This document shows, in pieces, positions 7,893 through 16,825 of a stretch of DNA of 64,000 nt; the first letter of the stretch is position 1; every line of letters begins with the position of its first letter. Both the position numbers and the translations under genes were made by a program. Under the pieces are notes generated by a model. That model did no database searches. It saw nothing but the letters and a program-made list of their open reading frames with translations, and was not told the origin of the DNA. The stretch comes from Myxococcales bacterium (lineage in GTDB: Bacteria; Myxococcota_A; Polyangia; Palsa-1104): positions 1-64,000 of the forward strand of contig PNAM01000087.1 of the NCBI GenBank assembly GCA_003170275.1, given 5' to 3'.

Positions 7893-10313
7893 TCAATTGA
7901 ACAGTCGCCGCACCAATCGCCGCTTGACCAGCTCCACCAGCAACAGGTAGGTCGCCGTCGCCCCCAACAAGAAACCGAAGAACGCCAGTGGTAGCGGCTG
8001 AAAGCCGAGCAGGCCGGCCAACGGCGTCCACGGCAGCACCGCACCGACGATTACCACGCCGACCGTAGTCAGCGCCAACGGCCAGCTCGGCCGATCGCGC
8101 CACGGCCGCCCCGCGGTGCGGATCACGAACAACACCAGAGTCTGCGTCGCCAGCGACTCGACGAACCAGCCGGTGTGGAACAGCCGCTCCGGCGCGTGGA
8201 ACAAGCGCAAGAGCACGAAGAAGGTCAAGAAGTCGTAGAGCGAGCTGAGCGGCCCGATCCACAACATGAAGTTGCGGATGCCGCGCACGTCCCAGCGATG
8301 CGGCTGCAGCGTGTACGCGCGATCCACATGATCGGTGGGAATGGTCACCTGCGCCAGATCGTAGAGAAAGTTGTTGAGCAGGATCTGCGTCGGCAGCATG
8401 GGCAAGAAAGGCAGGAACAGCGACGCGGCGGCCATGCTCACCATGTTGCCGAAGTTCGAGCTGGTCCCCATGAGCAGGTACTTCAGGACGTTGCCATACG
8501 CCTTGCGTCCCTCGACGATGCCGGTGTGCAGGACCTGCAGGCCCGGTTGCAGAAGGATGATGTCGGCCGCGTCCTTGGCCACGTCGGCGGCGCTGGCCAC
8601 CGAGATCCCGACGTCCGCGGTGCGCAGCGAGGGTGCGTCGTTGATCCCGTCGCCGATGTACCCGACCACGTGCCGGCGCGCCTTGAGCGCGGCGAGGATG
8701 CGGTTCTTCTGGGCGGGCGAGACGCGGGCGAACACCGCGGTCTGTTCCGCGATCGCGCCGAGCGCGCTATCACTCAATCGATCGATCTCCGAGCCGAGCA
8801 CGATGCGGTCGACCGCCAGGCCGACCTGCGCGCACAGGTGGCGCGTGACCAGCTCGTTGTCACCGGTTAGGATCTTCACCTCCACGCCGTCCGCTCGCAG
8901 GCTGGCCAGCGACTCGGCCGCCCCGTCGACCGGCGGATCGGCGAAGGCCAGAAAGCCGATCAGCGTCAGGTCGTGCTCGTCGGCGGCGGTGAGCCCGTCG
9001 GCACGGTCGACGGCGCGCGTGGCTACCGCCAGCACCCGAAAGCCATCCCCGCAGAGGCGATGATAGACCTCGACGGCGCGGGGTTCGGGCTCCGCGCACA
9101 ACGCCAGGATCGACTCCGGCGCACCTTTGGAAACCAGCAGGTGCTGCCCGTCCTTCTCCAGCACCACCGACACGCGGCGCCGCTCGAAGTCGAACGGGAT
9201 CTCGTCGGTCTTCTGATAGCCGTCGGTGGGCACGCCCGGCCGCGCCAGGATCGCCGCATCGAGTGGGCTCTTGATGCCGGTCTCGAAGCGCGCGTTGAGG
9301 AACCCGAACAGCAGCGTGCGCTCCGACGGCGCGCCGGTGGCATCCACCGCGTTCGCCAGCGCCGCCGTGCCGGTGGTGAGCGTACCGGTCTTGTCGCTGC
9401 ACAACACGTCGATGCTGCCGAAGTTCTGGATCGCCGAGAGCTGCTTCACGATCACGTGGCTGCGCGCCATCCGCACCGCGCCCCGCGAGAGCGTCACCGT
9501 CGTGATCATCGGCAAGAACTCGGGCGTCAGGCCGACCGCGAGCGCGACCGCGAACAGGAGCGACTCGAACGGATCGCGGTGCAGCGCCACGCTCACCAGC
9601 ACGATGAACAGCACCAGGAAGACCACCGTCTTCATGATCAAGCCGCCGAATTGCCGCGTCCCTCGTTCGAACTCGGTCTCGGGGGTTCGCTTGGCCAGCT
9701 GCAGCGCGATGTCGCCGAACGCAGTCGACGCGCCGGTGGCGATCACGCGCGCGGTCGCGATCCCGCTCACGACCGACGTGCCGAGGAACACTAGGCTCCG
9801 CGCGTCGGCCGAGGTGTCCGTCTCGCCTTCGACGACCTGCTTCTCGGCCGGCATCGACTCGCCGGTGAGCGCGGCCTGCTGCACGTGCAGATCGCGGCTG
9901 GTGGTCAAGCGCGCGTCGGCGGGCACCAGATCGCCCGCGCTCAGGCGAATCAGATCGCCCGGCACCACCTCGCGGCGCGGCAGCTCCTGCCAGGCGCCGT
10001 CGCGCAGCACGCTGGCGGTCGGCGCCACGCCCTCGCGCAAACGACGGACGGCGTGCTCCGATCGATAGGTCTGCAAGAAGTTGAGACCGATGCTCAAGAG
10101 CACCATTGAGGCGATGATCGCCGCATTGGCGACCTCGCCGAGCGCAGCCGACACCACGCTCGCAACCAGCAACAAGAGCACCAACGGGTTCGAGCAGAAG
10201 TGCCACAACGCCCGCAGGACGGCAGAGCGCTGGGGCGGCGCCGGCTCGTTCGGCCCGTGCTGCACGAGCGCATGAGCGGCCTCAGCCGAGCTCAGTCCCT
10301 CCGACGGATTCAT
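7893..10313 (-). CDS. mgtA: P-type ATPase, Mg2+-transport (MgtA/IIIB-like)
   Basis: The 806-residue membrane pump has the actuator TGES (residues 150–153), the phosphorylated aspartate in CSDKTGTLT (D307), LTPEF in the fourth membrane helix (residues 262–266), and TGDN and GDGINDAPSLR in the P domain. Hydrophobic clusters near 40–80, 228–270 and in the last 200 residues fit ten membrane helices. The short N-terminus and the LTPEFLPM sequence match MgtA/MgtB-type magnesium importers rather than Ca2+ pumps. Family placement is strong, but transported ion specificity is inferred. It is upstream of the CoA-transferase fusion in the same operon. Confidence 0.9.
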   Translation of the reverse strand: MNPSEGLSSAEAAHALVQHGPNEPAPPQRSAVLRALWHFCSNPLVLLLLVASVVSAALGEVANAAIIASMVLLSIGLNFLQTYRSEHAVRRLREGVAPTASVLRDGAWQELPRREVVPGDLIRLSAGDLVPADARLTTSRDLHVQQAALTGESMPAEKQVVEGETDTSADARSLVFLGTSVVSGIATARVIATGASTAFGDIALQLAKRTPETEFERGTRQFGGLIMKTVVFLVLFIVLVSVALHRDPFESLLFAVALAVGLTPEFLPMITTVTLSRGAVRMARSHVIVKQLSAIQNFGSIDVLCSDKTGTLTTGTAALANAVDATGAPSERTLLFGFLNARFETGIKSPLDAAILARPGVPTDGYQKTDEIPFDFERRRVSVVLEKDGQHLLVSKGAPESILALCAEPEPRAVEVYHRLCGDGFRVLAVATRAVDRADGLTAADEHDLTLIGFLAFADPPVDGAAESLASLRADGVEVKILTGDNELVTRHLCAQVGLAVDRIVLGSEIDRLSDSALGAIAEQTAVFARVSPAQKNRILAALKARRHVVGYIGDGINDAPSLRTADVGISVASAADVAKDAADIILLQPGLQVLHTGIVEGRKAYGNVLKYLLMGTSSNFGNMVSMAAASLFLPFLPMLPTQILLNNFLYDLAQVTIPTDHVDRAYTLQPHRWDVRGIRNFMLWIGPLSSLYDFLTFFVLLRLFHAPERLFHTGWFVESLATQTLVLFVIRTAGRPWRDRPSWPLALTTVGVVIVGAVLPWTPLAGLLGFQPLPLAFFGFLLGATATYLLLVELVKRRLVRRLFN

Positions 10314-10440
10314 GCGGCTGTCGTCAGCAAGGCGCGGGCCAAGTCTACGTCGGATCGGGATTGGAGGGCGGTGCGCGAAACCACATCCCCGCCAACGCCG
10401 CCTGAACGAGAACCGCCACCAGCCCGTTGAGCAGCAGCGC

Positions 10441-10677
10441 GTGCTTCGCAAGGCGGAGCGACTGTTCTCCGACGCCAACATTCACGCCCGCTCGGTGGCG
10501 ATCTATCGCCGGGCGATCGCGCTCGAGATGGCCGGGCGCTGCGAAGAGGAGCGTGCCGAGCTCAACCATTACGCCGAGCTCGCCAGGCCGGCCCAGCCCG
10601 ACTTCGTGGAGCACACCGTCGCGCACGTGAAGTTCTGCAAGACAGCGAACGCGCGCCGCGAGCGCAGCATCTACTAG
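10441..10677 (+). CDS. Small helical protein of unknown function
   Basis: From the GTG at 10441 the frame encodes 78 residues beginning VLRKAERLFSDANIHARSVA. It resembles one or two helical (TPR-like) repeats and has normal coding composition. No good ribosome site was seen. The frame stays open further upstream, where the sequence is Arg-rich and looks non-coding. It lies between the divergent ATPase gene and the convergent P-loop gene, overlapping the latter's end by four bases. It may be a remnant of a longer tetratricopeptide protein. Confidence 0.35.
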   Translation: MLRKAERLFSDANIHARSVAIYRRAIALEMAGRCEEERAELNHYAELARPAQPDFVEHTVAHVKFCKTANARRERSIY

Positions 10678-11306
10678 CCGGCACGCATCAGCTCACAGCA
10701 AGCCGGGACCTCAGCGCGGATGAGCGCGAGTGTGTGCATCACCTTGTCGAGGAAGTTCTTCGCAGAGTCGACGAAGAACCGCCGCGGGTGACCGCTCCAG
10801 GCCGCCACGATGCGCTCGTCGATGGCGGCCGCCTCGGCAACGGTCTCGATGCGCAGCGGGTTGCGGTGGTTGTAGTCGCGCCCGCTCGGTGTACGCAGGT
10901 GGATCACCGCCGCGTAGCGCGCGAGCTCGGCCTCGCGCGTCGAACCCACCTCCCGCCACAGTTGGTCGGGCGCGTCGGGCCAGTAGGCCACCCCGTCGAG
11001 GGTGCCGCGGTCGCAGAGCGCCACCGAAGCGACTCGCTCTTCCAGCACGATGCGCTCGAGCTCGGTCTGAACATGGTAGATGGCGCGCTGCGCGGCGCGG
11101 CGCACCGGCGCGCCCGGCCGTCGGGGAAACCCGCCGCCGTAGATGATGCCGGCCGCCTCGGGCAGGACCAGCACGTGCTCGCAGAAGCTACGACAGACCA
11201 CCCCGAGCACTGCGGTCTTGCCCGCGCCGGGGCCCCCGGTGATGACCACCCGCTTGGGCACGTGTTCACCGACACGACAGGAACAGGAGAGCGAGCCGCC
11301 GATCAT
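10674..11306 (-). CDS. P-loop ATPase (AAA_28-like)
   Basis: The 210-residue protein has a Walker A GGPGAGKT (residues 24–31) after a beta strand VVITG, and CDRGTLDG as a Walker-B/switch-like segment. Later come HRNPLRIETVAEAA and a C-terminal ARG-rich helix. This matches the AAA_28 family of small predicted ATPases or kinases found beside stress genes. The substrate is unknown. The start at 11306 was preferred over a longer frame because the upstream part is Arg/His-rich and lacks family sequence. Confidence 0.7.
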   Translation of the reverse strand: MIGGSLSCSCRVGEHVPKRVVITGGPGAGKTAVLGVVCRSFCEHVLVLPEAAGIIYGGGFPRRPGAPVRRAAQRAIYHVQTELERIVLEERVASVALCDRGTLDGVAYWPDAPDQLWREVGSTREAELARYAAVIHLRTPSGRDYNHRNPLRIETVAEAAAIDERIVAAWSGHPRRFFVDSAKNFLDKVMHTLALIRAEVPACCELMRAG

Positions 11307-11430
11307 GGCGCGCTCGCGGAGCGTGCAGTCGTCATGGCACCCTCGATTGCGCGCACCGTGCCATGGCGAACCCAGGCCCACGCGGTAGGTGGGGCGCAGG
11401 ATCTGCGCCGCGCGGACCCCCTGACGCAGA

Positions 11431-11919
11431 TCATGCGCGATCGCCGCTTTCGAGCCGCTCGACAAGGCGGTCGAGAGCGAGCTGGTCGCGTCCGCCGCGC
11501 GCGATCAAGTCGGGCGCCACCGACGGCTCGTAACCGCGCTCGATCTCGGGACCGGCGGCGGCCGCAGACTCGAAGAACACGCCGTGGCCCTCGCGGCCCG
11601 CGCCACCGCCAAGCGGGGTGGCGACGTGTACCTCGAGGAAGCGCGGCGCCAACGCGCGGGCGTGCTCGCGCTCGCTGCGGCGCCGGGCGCTCGCCGCCAC
11701 CAGGACGATGAACCCTTGGCGGGCCAGCAGCGCGGCCACACCCGCGGTGGTCGCCGCGAACGCCGGCTCGTCGGTGGCCGGCGCGTGCGCGATCGCATCG
11801 TGCAGCTCGTCCTCATCGAGCAGGATCGCACGCGGAGCGAGCCGGGCGCATGCCGCCCGCGCGAGCGAGGACTTTCCGGCCATGGGCAACCCGCTGAACC
11901 AGACGACCATTCCGCGCAT
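11431..11919 (-). CDS. Adenylylsulfate kinase-like P-loop kinase
   Basis: The 162-residue protein starts MRGMVVWFSGLPMAGKSSLA with the P-loop GLPMAGKSS and a typical second motif ILLDEDELHDAI, then RQGFIVLVAASARRR. These correspond to the P-loop, substrate strand and ARG segment of the APS-kinase family. The last third (GYEPSVAPDLIARG) matches the conserved EPPxxPDL region of those enzymes. A clear GAGGAGG lies upstream of ATG 11919. The canonical APS-binding residues are not all recognisable, so the phosphorylated substrate is uncertain. A related gene lies at 15210–15719. Confidence 0.65.
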   Translation of the reverse strand: MRGMVVWFSGLPMAGKSSLARAACARLAPRAILLDEDELHDAIAHAPATDEPAFAATTAGVAALLARQGFIVLVAASARRRSEREHARALAPRFLEVHVATPLGGGAGREGHGVFFESAAAAGPEIERGYEPSVAPDLIARGGRDQLALDRLVERLESGDRA

Positions 11920-12006
11920 CGCAGCCTCCTCTTCGGCCTGCGGTGCATGCGAACGCGAGACCAATGCGCGGCGCGATCCTTGCTTTGCACCGGCATGGAG
12001 GTTGCC

Positions 12007-13326
12007 ATGCGCTTTGCAGATCGCGCCGAAGCCGGTCGAAGGCTCGCCACCTGCTTGCGACAGGTTGGGTTCGAGCACCCCATCGTGCTGGCACTCCCAC
12101 GCGGCGGCGTGCCGGTCGGCGTCGAGGTGGCGCAGGCGCTCGGTGCGCCGCTCGACGTGCTGGTCGTGCGGAAGCTGGGCTCCCCGATGGATCCCGAGTT
12201 GGGCGTCGGGGCGATCGTCGAGGACGGCACGGTCTACCTCGACGAGCACCTGTGCTCCCGGCTGGGCGTGCGGCTCGAGGAGGTGCAGCGGATCGCGCAG
12301 AGTGAGTTGTTGGAGATCCGGCGGCGTTTGACGCGTTATCGATCGGGGCGCCCACTGCCAGAGCTCGCCGGCCGCACCGTGATCGTCGTCGACGACGGGG
12401 TGGCGACGGGCGGAACCGCGCTGGCGGCAGTGCGCGCGCTGCGCGCGATGGGGGCCGCCAAGGTGGTGTTCGCCGCGCCGGTGGCCGCGACCGCCGAGGC
12501 ACGCGCGTTGGCGGCCGAGGTAGACGAACTCGTGACCGTGGTCGAGCCCGAGGAGCTCGAGACCGTCGGCAGCTGGTACGAAGACTTCCACCAACTCGAC
12601 GACGGCGAGGTCGTGGCGCTGCTGGCCGGCCGCCGGCCGGTGCGGCCGCGGAGCGACGACGAGCAGGAGGTCGAGCTCGCCGCCGGCGACGTGACGTTGC
12701 GGGCTACGCTCGCCATTCCAGTCGCCCCCGCGGGCGTGATCGTCTTCGCTCATGGGAGCGGCTCGGGGCGCAAGAGCCCGCGCAACCGCTGGGTGGCGGC
12801 CCGCCTGCGCGCGGCTGGCTTCGCCACCGTGCTGCTCGACCTGCTCACAGTCGAGGAGGAGCAGACCGATGCAGCCGAGGGCCGGCTGCGGTTCGACATT
12901 GGTTTCCTGGCTCACCGCCTGATCGCGGCGACGCTCGCGATGCGTGCCACACCCAGCCTCGCGCGGCTGCCGCTCGGCTGGTTCGGCGCGGCCACCGGTG
13001 CGGCGGCGGCGCTGGTCGCGGCGGCGGAGTGGCCCCAGCTAGCGAGCGCGCTCGTGTTGCGCGGTGGGCGTCCGGACCTGGCAGCTGCGGCGCTGCCCCG
13101 CGTGACCGCGCCGACGCTGCTGATCGTCGGTGAGCGGGATCCGCTGGTGCGGCACGTCAACCGCGACGCGCTCGACGAATTGCGCTGCGAGAAGCGTCTG
13201 GTCACAGTGCCCGGCGCGAGTCACCTGTTCGAGGAGCCCGGCGCGCTCGACCAGGTCGCCGCGCACGCGGCCGTGTGGCTCGCCGGCCACCTGGTCGAAC
13301 ACCAGCACCACGCCGCCGGCGGATGA
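12007..13326 (+). CDS. Phosphoribosyltransferase fused to alpha/beta hydrolase-like domain
   Basis: The 439-residue protein has a type-I phosphoribosyltransferase domain (residues 1–215) with the PRPP loop VIVVDDGVATGGTA (about 125–138). It is joined to a dienelactone-hydrolase-like domain (about 225–435) with FAHGSGSGRKSPRN, GERDPLVR and PGASHLFEEPG supplying the Asp and His regions. The nucleophile elbow reads FGAATGAAAAL, with Ala where a Ser is expected, so hydrolytic activity may be lost. M. tuberculosis Rv0571c has the same fusion. ATG 12007 follows GGAGG, and an alternative ATG exists at 11995. Confidence 0.85.
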   Translation: MRFADRAEAGRRLATCLRQVGFEHPIVLALPRGGVPVGVEVAQALGAPLDVLVVRKLGSPMDPELGVGAIVEDGTVYLDEHLCSRLGVRLEEVQRIAQSELLEIRRRLTRYRSGRPLPELAGRTVIVVDDGVATGGTALAAVRALRAMGAAKVVFAAPVAATAEARALAAEVDELVTVVEPEELETVGSWYEDFHQLDDGEVVALLAGRRPVRPRSDDEQEVELAAGDVTLRATLAIPVAPAGVIVFAHGSGSGRKSPRNRWVAARLRAAGFATVLLDLLTVEEEQTDAAEGRLRFDIGFLAHRLIAATLAMRATPSLARLPLGWFGAATGAAAALVAAAEWPQLASALVLRGGRPDLAAAALPRVTAPTLLIVGERDPLVRHVNRDALDELRCEKRLVTVPGASHLFEEPGALDQVAAHAAVWLAGHLVEHQHHAAGG

Positions 13327-13477
13327 GCGCGGGCGCCACGAACAGGGGCTGCCGGCGGGCTCGCGAAGCGCGCGCAACCCATGCGCCCAACTGACCCTGG
13401 CCCGAAAAAGGTGCGCTCGCCACGCGCGATCGGGCGGGGATTGCGCCGGCACGCTTCTGGCACCATCGGCGCTCACC

Positions 13478-14122
13478 ATGCGTCTGATTGGGTTCGTCGT
13501 CCTAACGCTCTCGGCAGGCTGCGCCACGACGGTCCAACCGGAGGACATGAGCGCCCAATCCCATCGCGCCGAAGCCGCTCGCGAACGCCAGCTCGCCCGC
13601 GACCACATCGACAAGTACGACCCGCGCGCGCTCACACCGACGCCGGGCGTGAGCGTGGGTGACCTACGGTCCGGCTATGACGTCTCCATCGGCCTCGTTC
13701 AGTACAACCCGACGCACGGTCAGCTCGAGGTGGCGGAGCGGCACCTGATCCACGCGCGCGAGCACGAGGCAGCCGCTGCCGACCTCGAATCGTTCGAGGC
13801 TACCGAGTGCAAGAACCTCGCACCCAAGACTCGCGCCGCCTGCCCCACGCTCGGACCTGCGAGCCAGATCGAAGACCTCGCCAACGGCGTGCGCATCCAC
13901 TTTCCCGCCGGCACCGATGTGGACGCCGTGGTCGAGCACATGCGCTGCCACCTCGCGTTCGCGCGCGCGCGCGGATTCACCACCGTCGGCGATTGCCCGC
14001 TGTACATCAAGGGCATCGAGATCAATCAGGCTGCCGACGGCGCGGCGGTGGATGTCACCGGCGCCAGCCGCCGGGTGGCCGGCGAGATCCAGGTGCGCAC
14101 TCGCGTGGGCGTCAGGCCGTGA
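13478..14122 (+). CDS. Lipoprotein, paralogue of the 4.3-kb lipoprotein
   Basis: The 214-residue protein has a short signal with lipobox LSAGC (C15 or thereabouts) and is therefore predicted to be lipidated. Mature motifs QPEDMSAQSHRAEAARER, ESFEATECKNLAPKTRAACP and MRCHLAFARARGF correspond in order to those of the protein at 4270–4863. A histidine-rich helix (HLIHAREHEAAAADL) sits in the middle. The function is not known. It heads a tightly packed set of genes, and its stop overlaps the GTG of the APH-like gene as GTGA. Confidence 0.75.
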   Translation: MRLIGFVVLTLSAGCATTVQPEDMSAQSHRAEAARERQLARDHIDKYDPRALTPTPGVSVGDLRSGYDVSIGLVQYNPTHGQLEVAERHLIHAREHEAAAADLESFEATECKNLAPKTRAACPTLGPASQIEDLANGVRIHFPAGTDVDAVVEHMRCHLAFARARGFTTVGDCPLYIKGIEINQAADGAAVDVTGASRRVAGEIQVRTRVGVRP

Positions 14123-15213
14123 CGCCGGTCGAGCTCGACCGCGCGATCCGGCGGCTCATCGAATCGCTCGAACCGGGCGCGCGCATCCTGCGCATCGAGC
14201 CGCTCGCACCCGACCAGTCGCTGGTCGACGAGACCGGCAAGTTGACCGGCTACGGCGCGCCGCTGCGCATCGAGCTGGAGACCGTCCGGCGCACGCGACG
14301 CAGCGTGGTCCTGCGCACCGCCACGGCCAACGACTTCGGGCACGACCGTCGCTCGGACCGCGCGCAAGGCATCCTGCTCTCGTTCGACACCTTCGGCCAG
14401 ATGCCCGGGCACGTGCGGCCGATCGACGTGGGCGCGATCGACGGCAGCGGGCGGCTGATCTCGCTCAAAGAGGCCGGTGAGTTCTATCTGCTCACGACCT
14501 GGACCGACGGTGCGCTCTACGTCGACGATCTGCGGCGCATCGCGCACGACGGCGTAGCGCAGCCGCAAGATCTGGCGCGCGCCGACGTGCTGGCGCGCTA
14601 CCTCGTCGAGCTGCACCAGACGCCAGGCGATCGCCCCGCGGGCTACCTGCGCGCGATCCGCGACCTCCTCGGGCATGGCGAGGGCATCTTCGGCATGGTC
14701 GACGGCTACGGTCCGGACGTGCCCGGCGCGCCACCCGAGCGCTTGCACGCGATCGAGCGCCGCTGTTTCGAGTGGCGCTGGCGCTTGCGCTCCCGGACCG
14801 CGCGCCTGCGCCGCACGCACGGCGACTTCCATCCGTTCAACGTGGTGTTTCACGAAGGGATCGCGTTCACGCTGCTCGACGCCAGCCGCGGCGGCCAGGG
14901 CGATCCCGCAGACGACGTCACCGCGATGGCGATCAACTACGTGTTCTTCGCGCTCGAGCACGCCCACGCCTGGAAGAACGGTCTCGCTCCGCTGTGGCGA
15001 CGCTTCTGGCGCACCTACCTCGACGGCAGCGGCGACGGCGAGCTGCTCGACGTCGTCGCGCCCTTCTTCGCCTGGCGCGGGCTGGTGCTCGCCAACCCGT
15101 CGTTCTATCCGGCGCTGCCGGCGCGCGACCGCGACCGCCTGCTGGGGCTGGTCGAGCGTACCCTGGACGCGCCGCGCTTCGACCCGGCTTCCGTCGAGGA
15201 GCTGTTCGCGTGA
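14119..15213 (+). CDS. Aminoglycoside phosphotransferase-like kinase (APH family)
   Basis: The 364-residue protein has the kinase catalytic loop THGDFHPFNVVF, in which the aspartate and asparagine are conserved. The metal-binding motif is LLDASRGGQGDPADDVT. The N-terminal half is less typical. Together with the next gene it corresponds to M. tuberculosis Rv2004c, in which an APH-like domain and a P-loop kinase domain are one chain; here they are split with a GTGA overlap. The substrate is probably a small molecule and not necessarily an antibiotic. It starts with GTG, overlapping the lipoprotein stop. Confidence 0.75.
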   Translation: MTPVELDRAIRRLIESLEPGARILRIEPLAPDQSLVDETGKLTGYGAPLRIELETVRRTRRSVVLRTATANDFGHDRRSDRAQGILLSFDTFGQMPGHVRPIDVGAIDGSGRLISLKEAGEFYLLTTWTDGALYVDDLRRIAHDGVAQPQDLARADVLARYLVELHQTPGDRPAGYLRAIRDLLGHGEGIFGMVDGYGPDVPGAPPERLHAIERRCFEWRWRLRSRTARLRRTHGDFHPFNVVFHEGIAFTLLDASRGGQGDPADDVTAMAINYVFFALEHAHAWKNGLAPLWRRFWRTYLDGSGDGELLDVVAPFFAWRGLVLANPSFYPALPARDRDRLLGLVERTLDAPRFDPASVEELFA

Positions 15214-15719
15214 GCGCGCGCGGCTGCGTGGTCTGGCTGACCGGCCTCCCCTCGTCCGGAAAGAGCACGCTCGCCTTGCGCGTCCGTTCGCGCCTGATCG
15301 AGGCCGGGCAGACGGTGGCCTTGCTCGATGGCGATGCGGTGCGCGCCGCGCTGGTGCCGCCGCCCGGCTACGACGACGCCGCGCGCGACGGCTTCTACGC
15401 GACGCTCGGCAAGCTGGCAGCGCTCTTGGCGCGCCAGGGCCTGATCGTGTTGGTGCCGGCCACCGCCCACCGGCGAGGCTGGCGCGAGCAGGCCCGCGGC
15501 CTGGCTCCTGCATTCCTCGAGGTCTACGTGCGCACCGACTTCGACGAGTGCCGCCGCCGCGACACCAAGGGCCTGTACCACCGCTCTCCCGCCGCGCTGC
15601 CCGGCGCGGGGATCACCTATGAGCCGCCCCCCGCACCGGACGTGAGCGCCGGAGGCGGGCATGACGACGGGGCGGTCGCCACGATCGTGAAGCTCATCCA
15701 ACAAGGAGGATCGACATGA
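15210..15719 (+). CDS. Adenylylsulfate kinase-like P-loop kinase
   Basis: The 169-residue protein begins with the P-loop strand VVWLTGLPSSGKSTLALRV and has LLDGDAVRAAL, a good match to the APS kinase LDGDxxR motif. RQGLIVLVPATAHRR and a late GITYEPPPAPDVS follow. APS kinase converts adenylyl sulfate to PAPS, but related AAA_33 kinases act on other small molecules. The GTG start overlaps the APH stop and its own stop overlaps the next ATG, so expression is coupled. It resembles the gene at 11431–11919. Confidence 0.7.
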   Translation: MSARGCVVWLTGLPSSGKSTLALRVRSRLIEAGQTVALLDGDAVRAALVPPPGYDDAARDGFYATLGKLAALLARQGLIVLVPATAHRRGWREQARGLAPAFLEVYVRTDFDECRRRDTKGLYHRSPAALPGAGITYEPPPAPDVSAGGGHDDGAVATIVKLIQQGGST

Positions 15720-15961
15720 GCCAGGGAACCGAACAGATGAAGAAGGATCTGCAGACCGGACGCGACCAGTTGCGCACGTTGCGCGACGAGATCCGGGTCA
15801 AGCTCCACCTCGCGGGCATGGATGCGCGGGAAACCTTCAGCAAGCTCGAAGCCGAGGCGATCGAGATCGAGCGCGGCGTCACCGAAGCGTCGCGTCTTGC
15901 GCTCGCCGACGTGGTCGACCGGTTCAAGAAGCTGTCGAGCTCGATCAAATCCAAGGCTTGA
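15716..15961 (+). CDS. Small coiled-coil stress-cluster protein
   Basis: The 81-residue protein is entirely helical and highly charged: TEQMKKDLQTGRDQLRTLRD, then METRE-like turns and a C-terminal RFKKLSSSIKSK. A strong AAGGAGG lies eight bases before the ATG, and the start overlaps the kinase stop as ATGA. No family is recognised with certainty. Position between the APH/kinase pair and the hibernation factor suggests it is expressed with them under growth arrest. Confidence 0.65.
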   Translation: MSQGTEQMKKDLQTGRDQLRTLRDEIRVKLHLAGMDARETFSKLEAEAIEIERGVTEASRLALADVVDRFKKLSSSIKSKA

Positions 15962-15978
15962 TCCAGAACGGAGGAGAC

Positions 15979-16362
15979 ATGGAACCAGTCCAGATCAGCT
16001 TTCACGGCCTCGAGCCGTCGGAGGCGCTCACCGAATTGGTCGAGAAGCGCGCGCAGAAATTAGTGCGCTTCAACGATCGACTGATTCGCTGCCGCGTCGC
16101 GATCGAAGCGCCGCACCATCATCACCAACACGGAAACCACTACCGCGTACGAATCGAGCTCACAGTTCCCGGCGACGAGGTGATCGTCTCACACGCCCCG
16201 CCCGCCAGATTGCTCGACGAGGACGCCTATCGCGCCATCAACCATGCCTTCGACTCGGTCCGTCGTCAGTTGACCGAGGACGGAGATCGCAGGCGGAAAA
16301 ACACCTTCCGTTCCCCGGGTCCTCGATCGGATCGTCGTGCACGAACGAGTGCAGGCTCTTGA
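15979..16362 (+). CDS. hpf: Ribosome hibernation promoting factor / sigma-54 modulation-like protein
   Basis: The 127-residue protein has the RaiA/HPF N-terminal fold: VQISFHGLEPSEALTELVEKR at the start, then IRCRVAIEAPH, HYRVRIELTVPGDEVIVSH and DAYRAINHAFDSVRRQL. HPF proteins bind the 30S decoding centre and silence or dimerise ribosomes in stationary phase. The tail is basic and short, so this is the short type without the dimerisation domain. A GGAGG precedes ATG 15979. It closes the five-gene run that starts at 13478. Confidence 0.8.
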   Translation: MEPVQISFHGLEPSEALTELVEKRAQKLVRFNDRLIRCRVAIEAPHHHHQHGNHYRVRIELTVPGDEVIVSHAPPARLLDEDAYRAINHAFDSVRRQLTEDGDRRRKNTFRSPGPRSDRRARTSAGS

Positions 16363-16451
16363 GTATCGGCGGACGGCAGACGGAGGTTGCGCCCCGTCTC
16401 GAAATGACGACGTCGTAGGAGCCGGCCTACGTGGATACCCCGTGAGCCTGG

Positions 16452-16742
16452 GTGTACGCGGTGTCGGCGGCGCTTGCCCTCAACGATGACGTCGGACGCA
16501 TCGAACATTGCCACATCGCCGCGACCTTGCACCCGGCGGCCGAAGCCGACTCGGGCTGCGTCGGCCTGTGGCTCTTTCTGCCCGAGGCATGGGCGAGCGA
16601 TGGCGCCCGTCGCGCCAAGGTCGCTACGCACCGTGTAGAACGCCATCAGCAGCGACGCCTTGAGCAGCGCTCGGCGGCGGCAAGTCGCGCAAAGACTGCG
16701 GCGCGGCCGCGCCGCAAGAACTGCGGCATCCTCGTATTCTGA
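16452..16742 (+). pseudogene. Remnant of IS701/DDE_5-type transposase
   Basis: A short frame reads VGRIEHCHIAATLHP, then GLWLFLPEAWASDGARRAKV, which matches the order of phrases in IS701-family (DDE_5) transposases: GRIENCQ/VAVSL, then RLFLPEEWA..ARRAK. The DDE aspartates before it and the rest of the catalytic domain are absent, and the sequence becomes Arg/Ala-rich after residue 60. It is a decayed internal fragment. No terminal repeats were found around it. Confidence 0.55.
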
Positions 16743-16825
16743 CCACGCTCGGCGTTGAGTTTCAGAGCCGGATGCCCGTGAGCGGACTGTGCGCCTGCTA
16801 CCTGCTGACGATCATCGAGTCGCTA

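Noticed and set aside
5991-8262. Second long minus-strand frame over the CoA-transferase region
   Set aside because: It is an Arg/Pro-rich shadow of the real gene in another frame.
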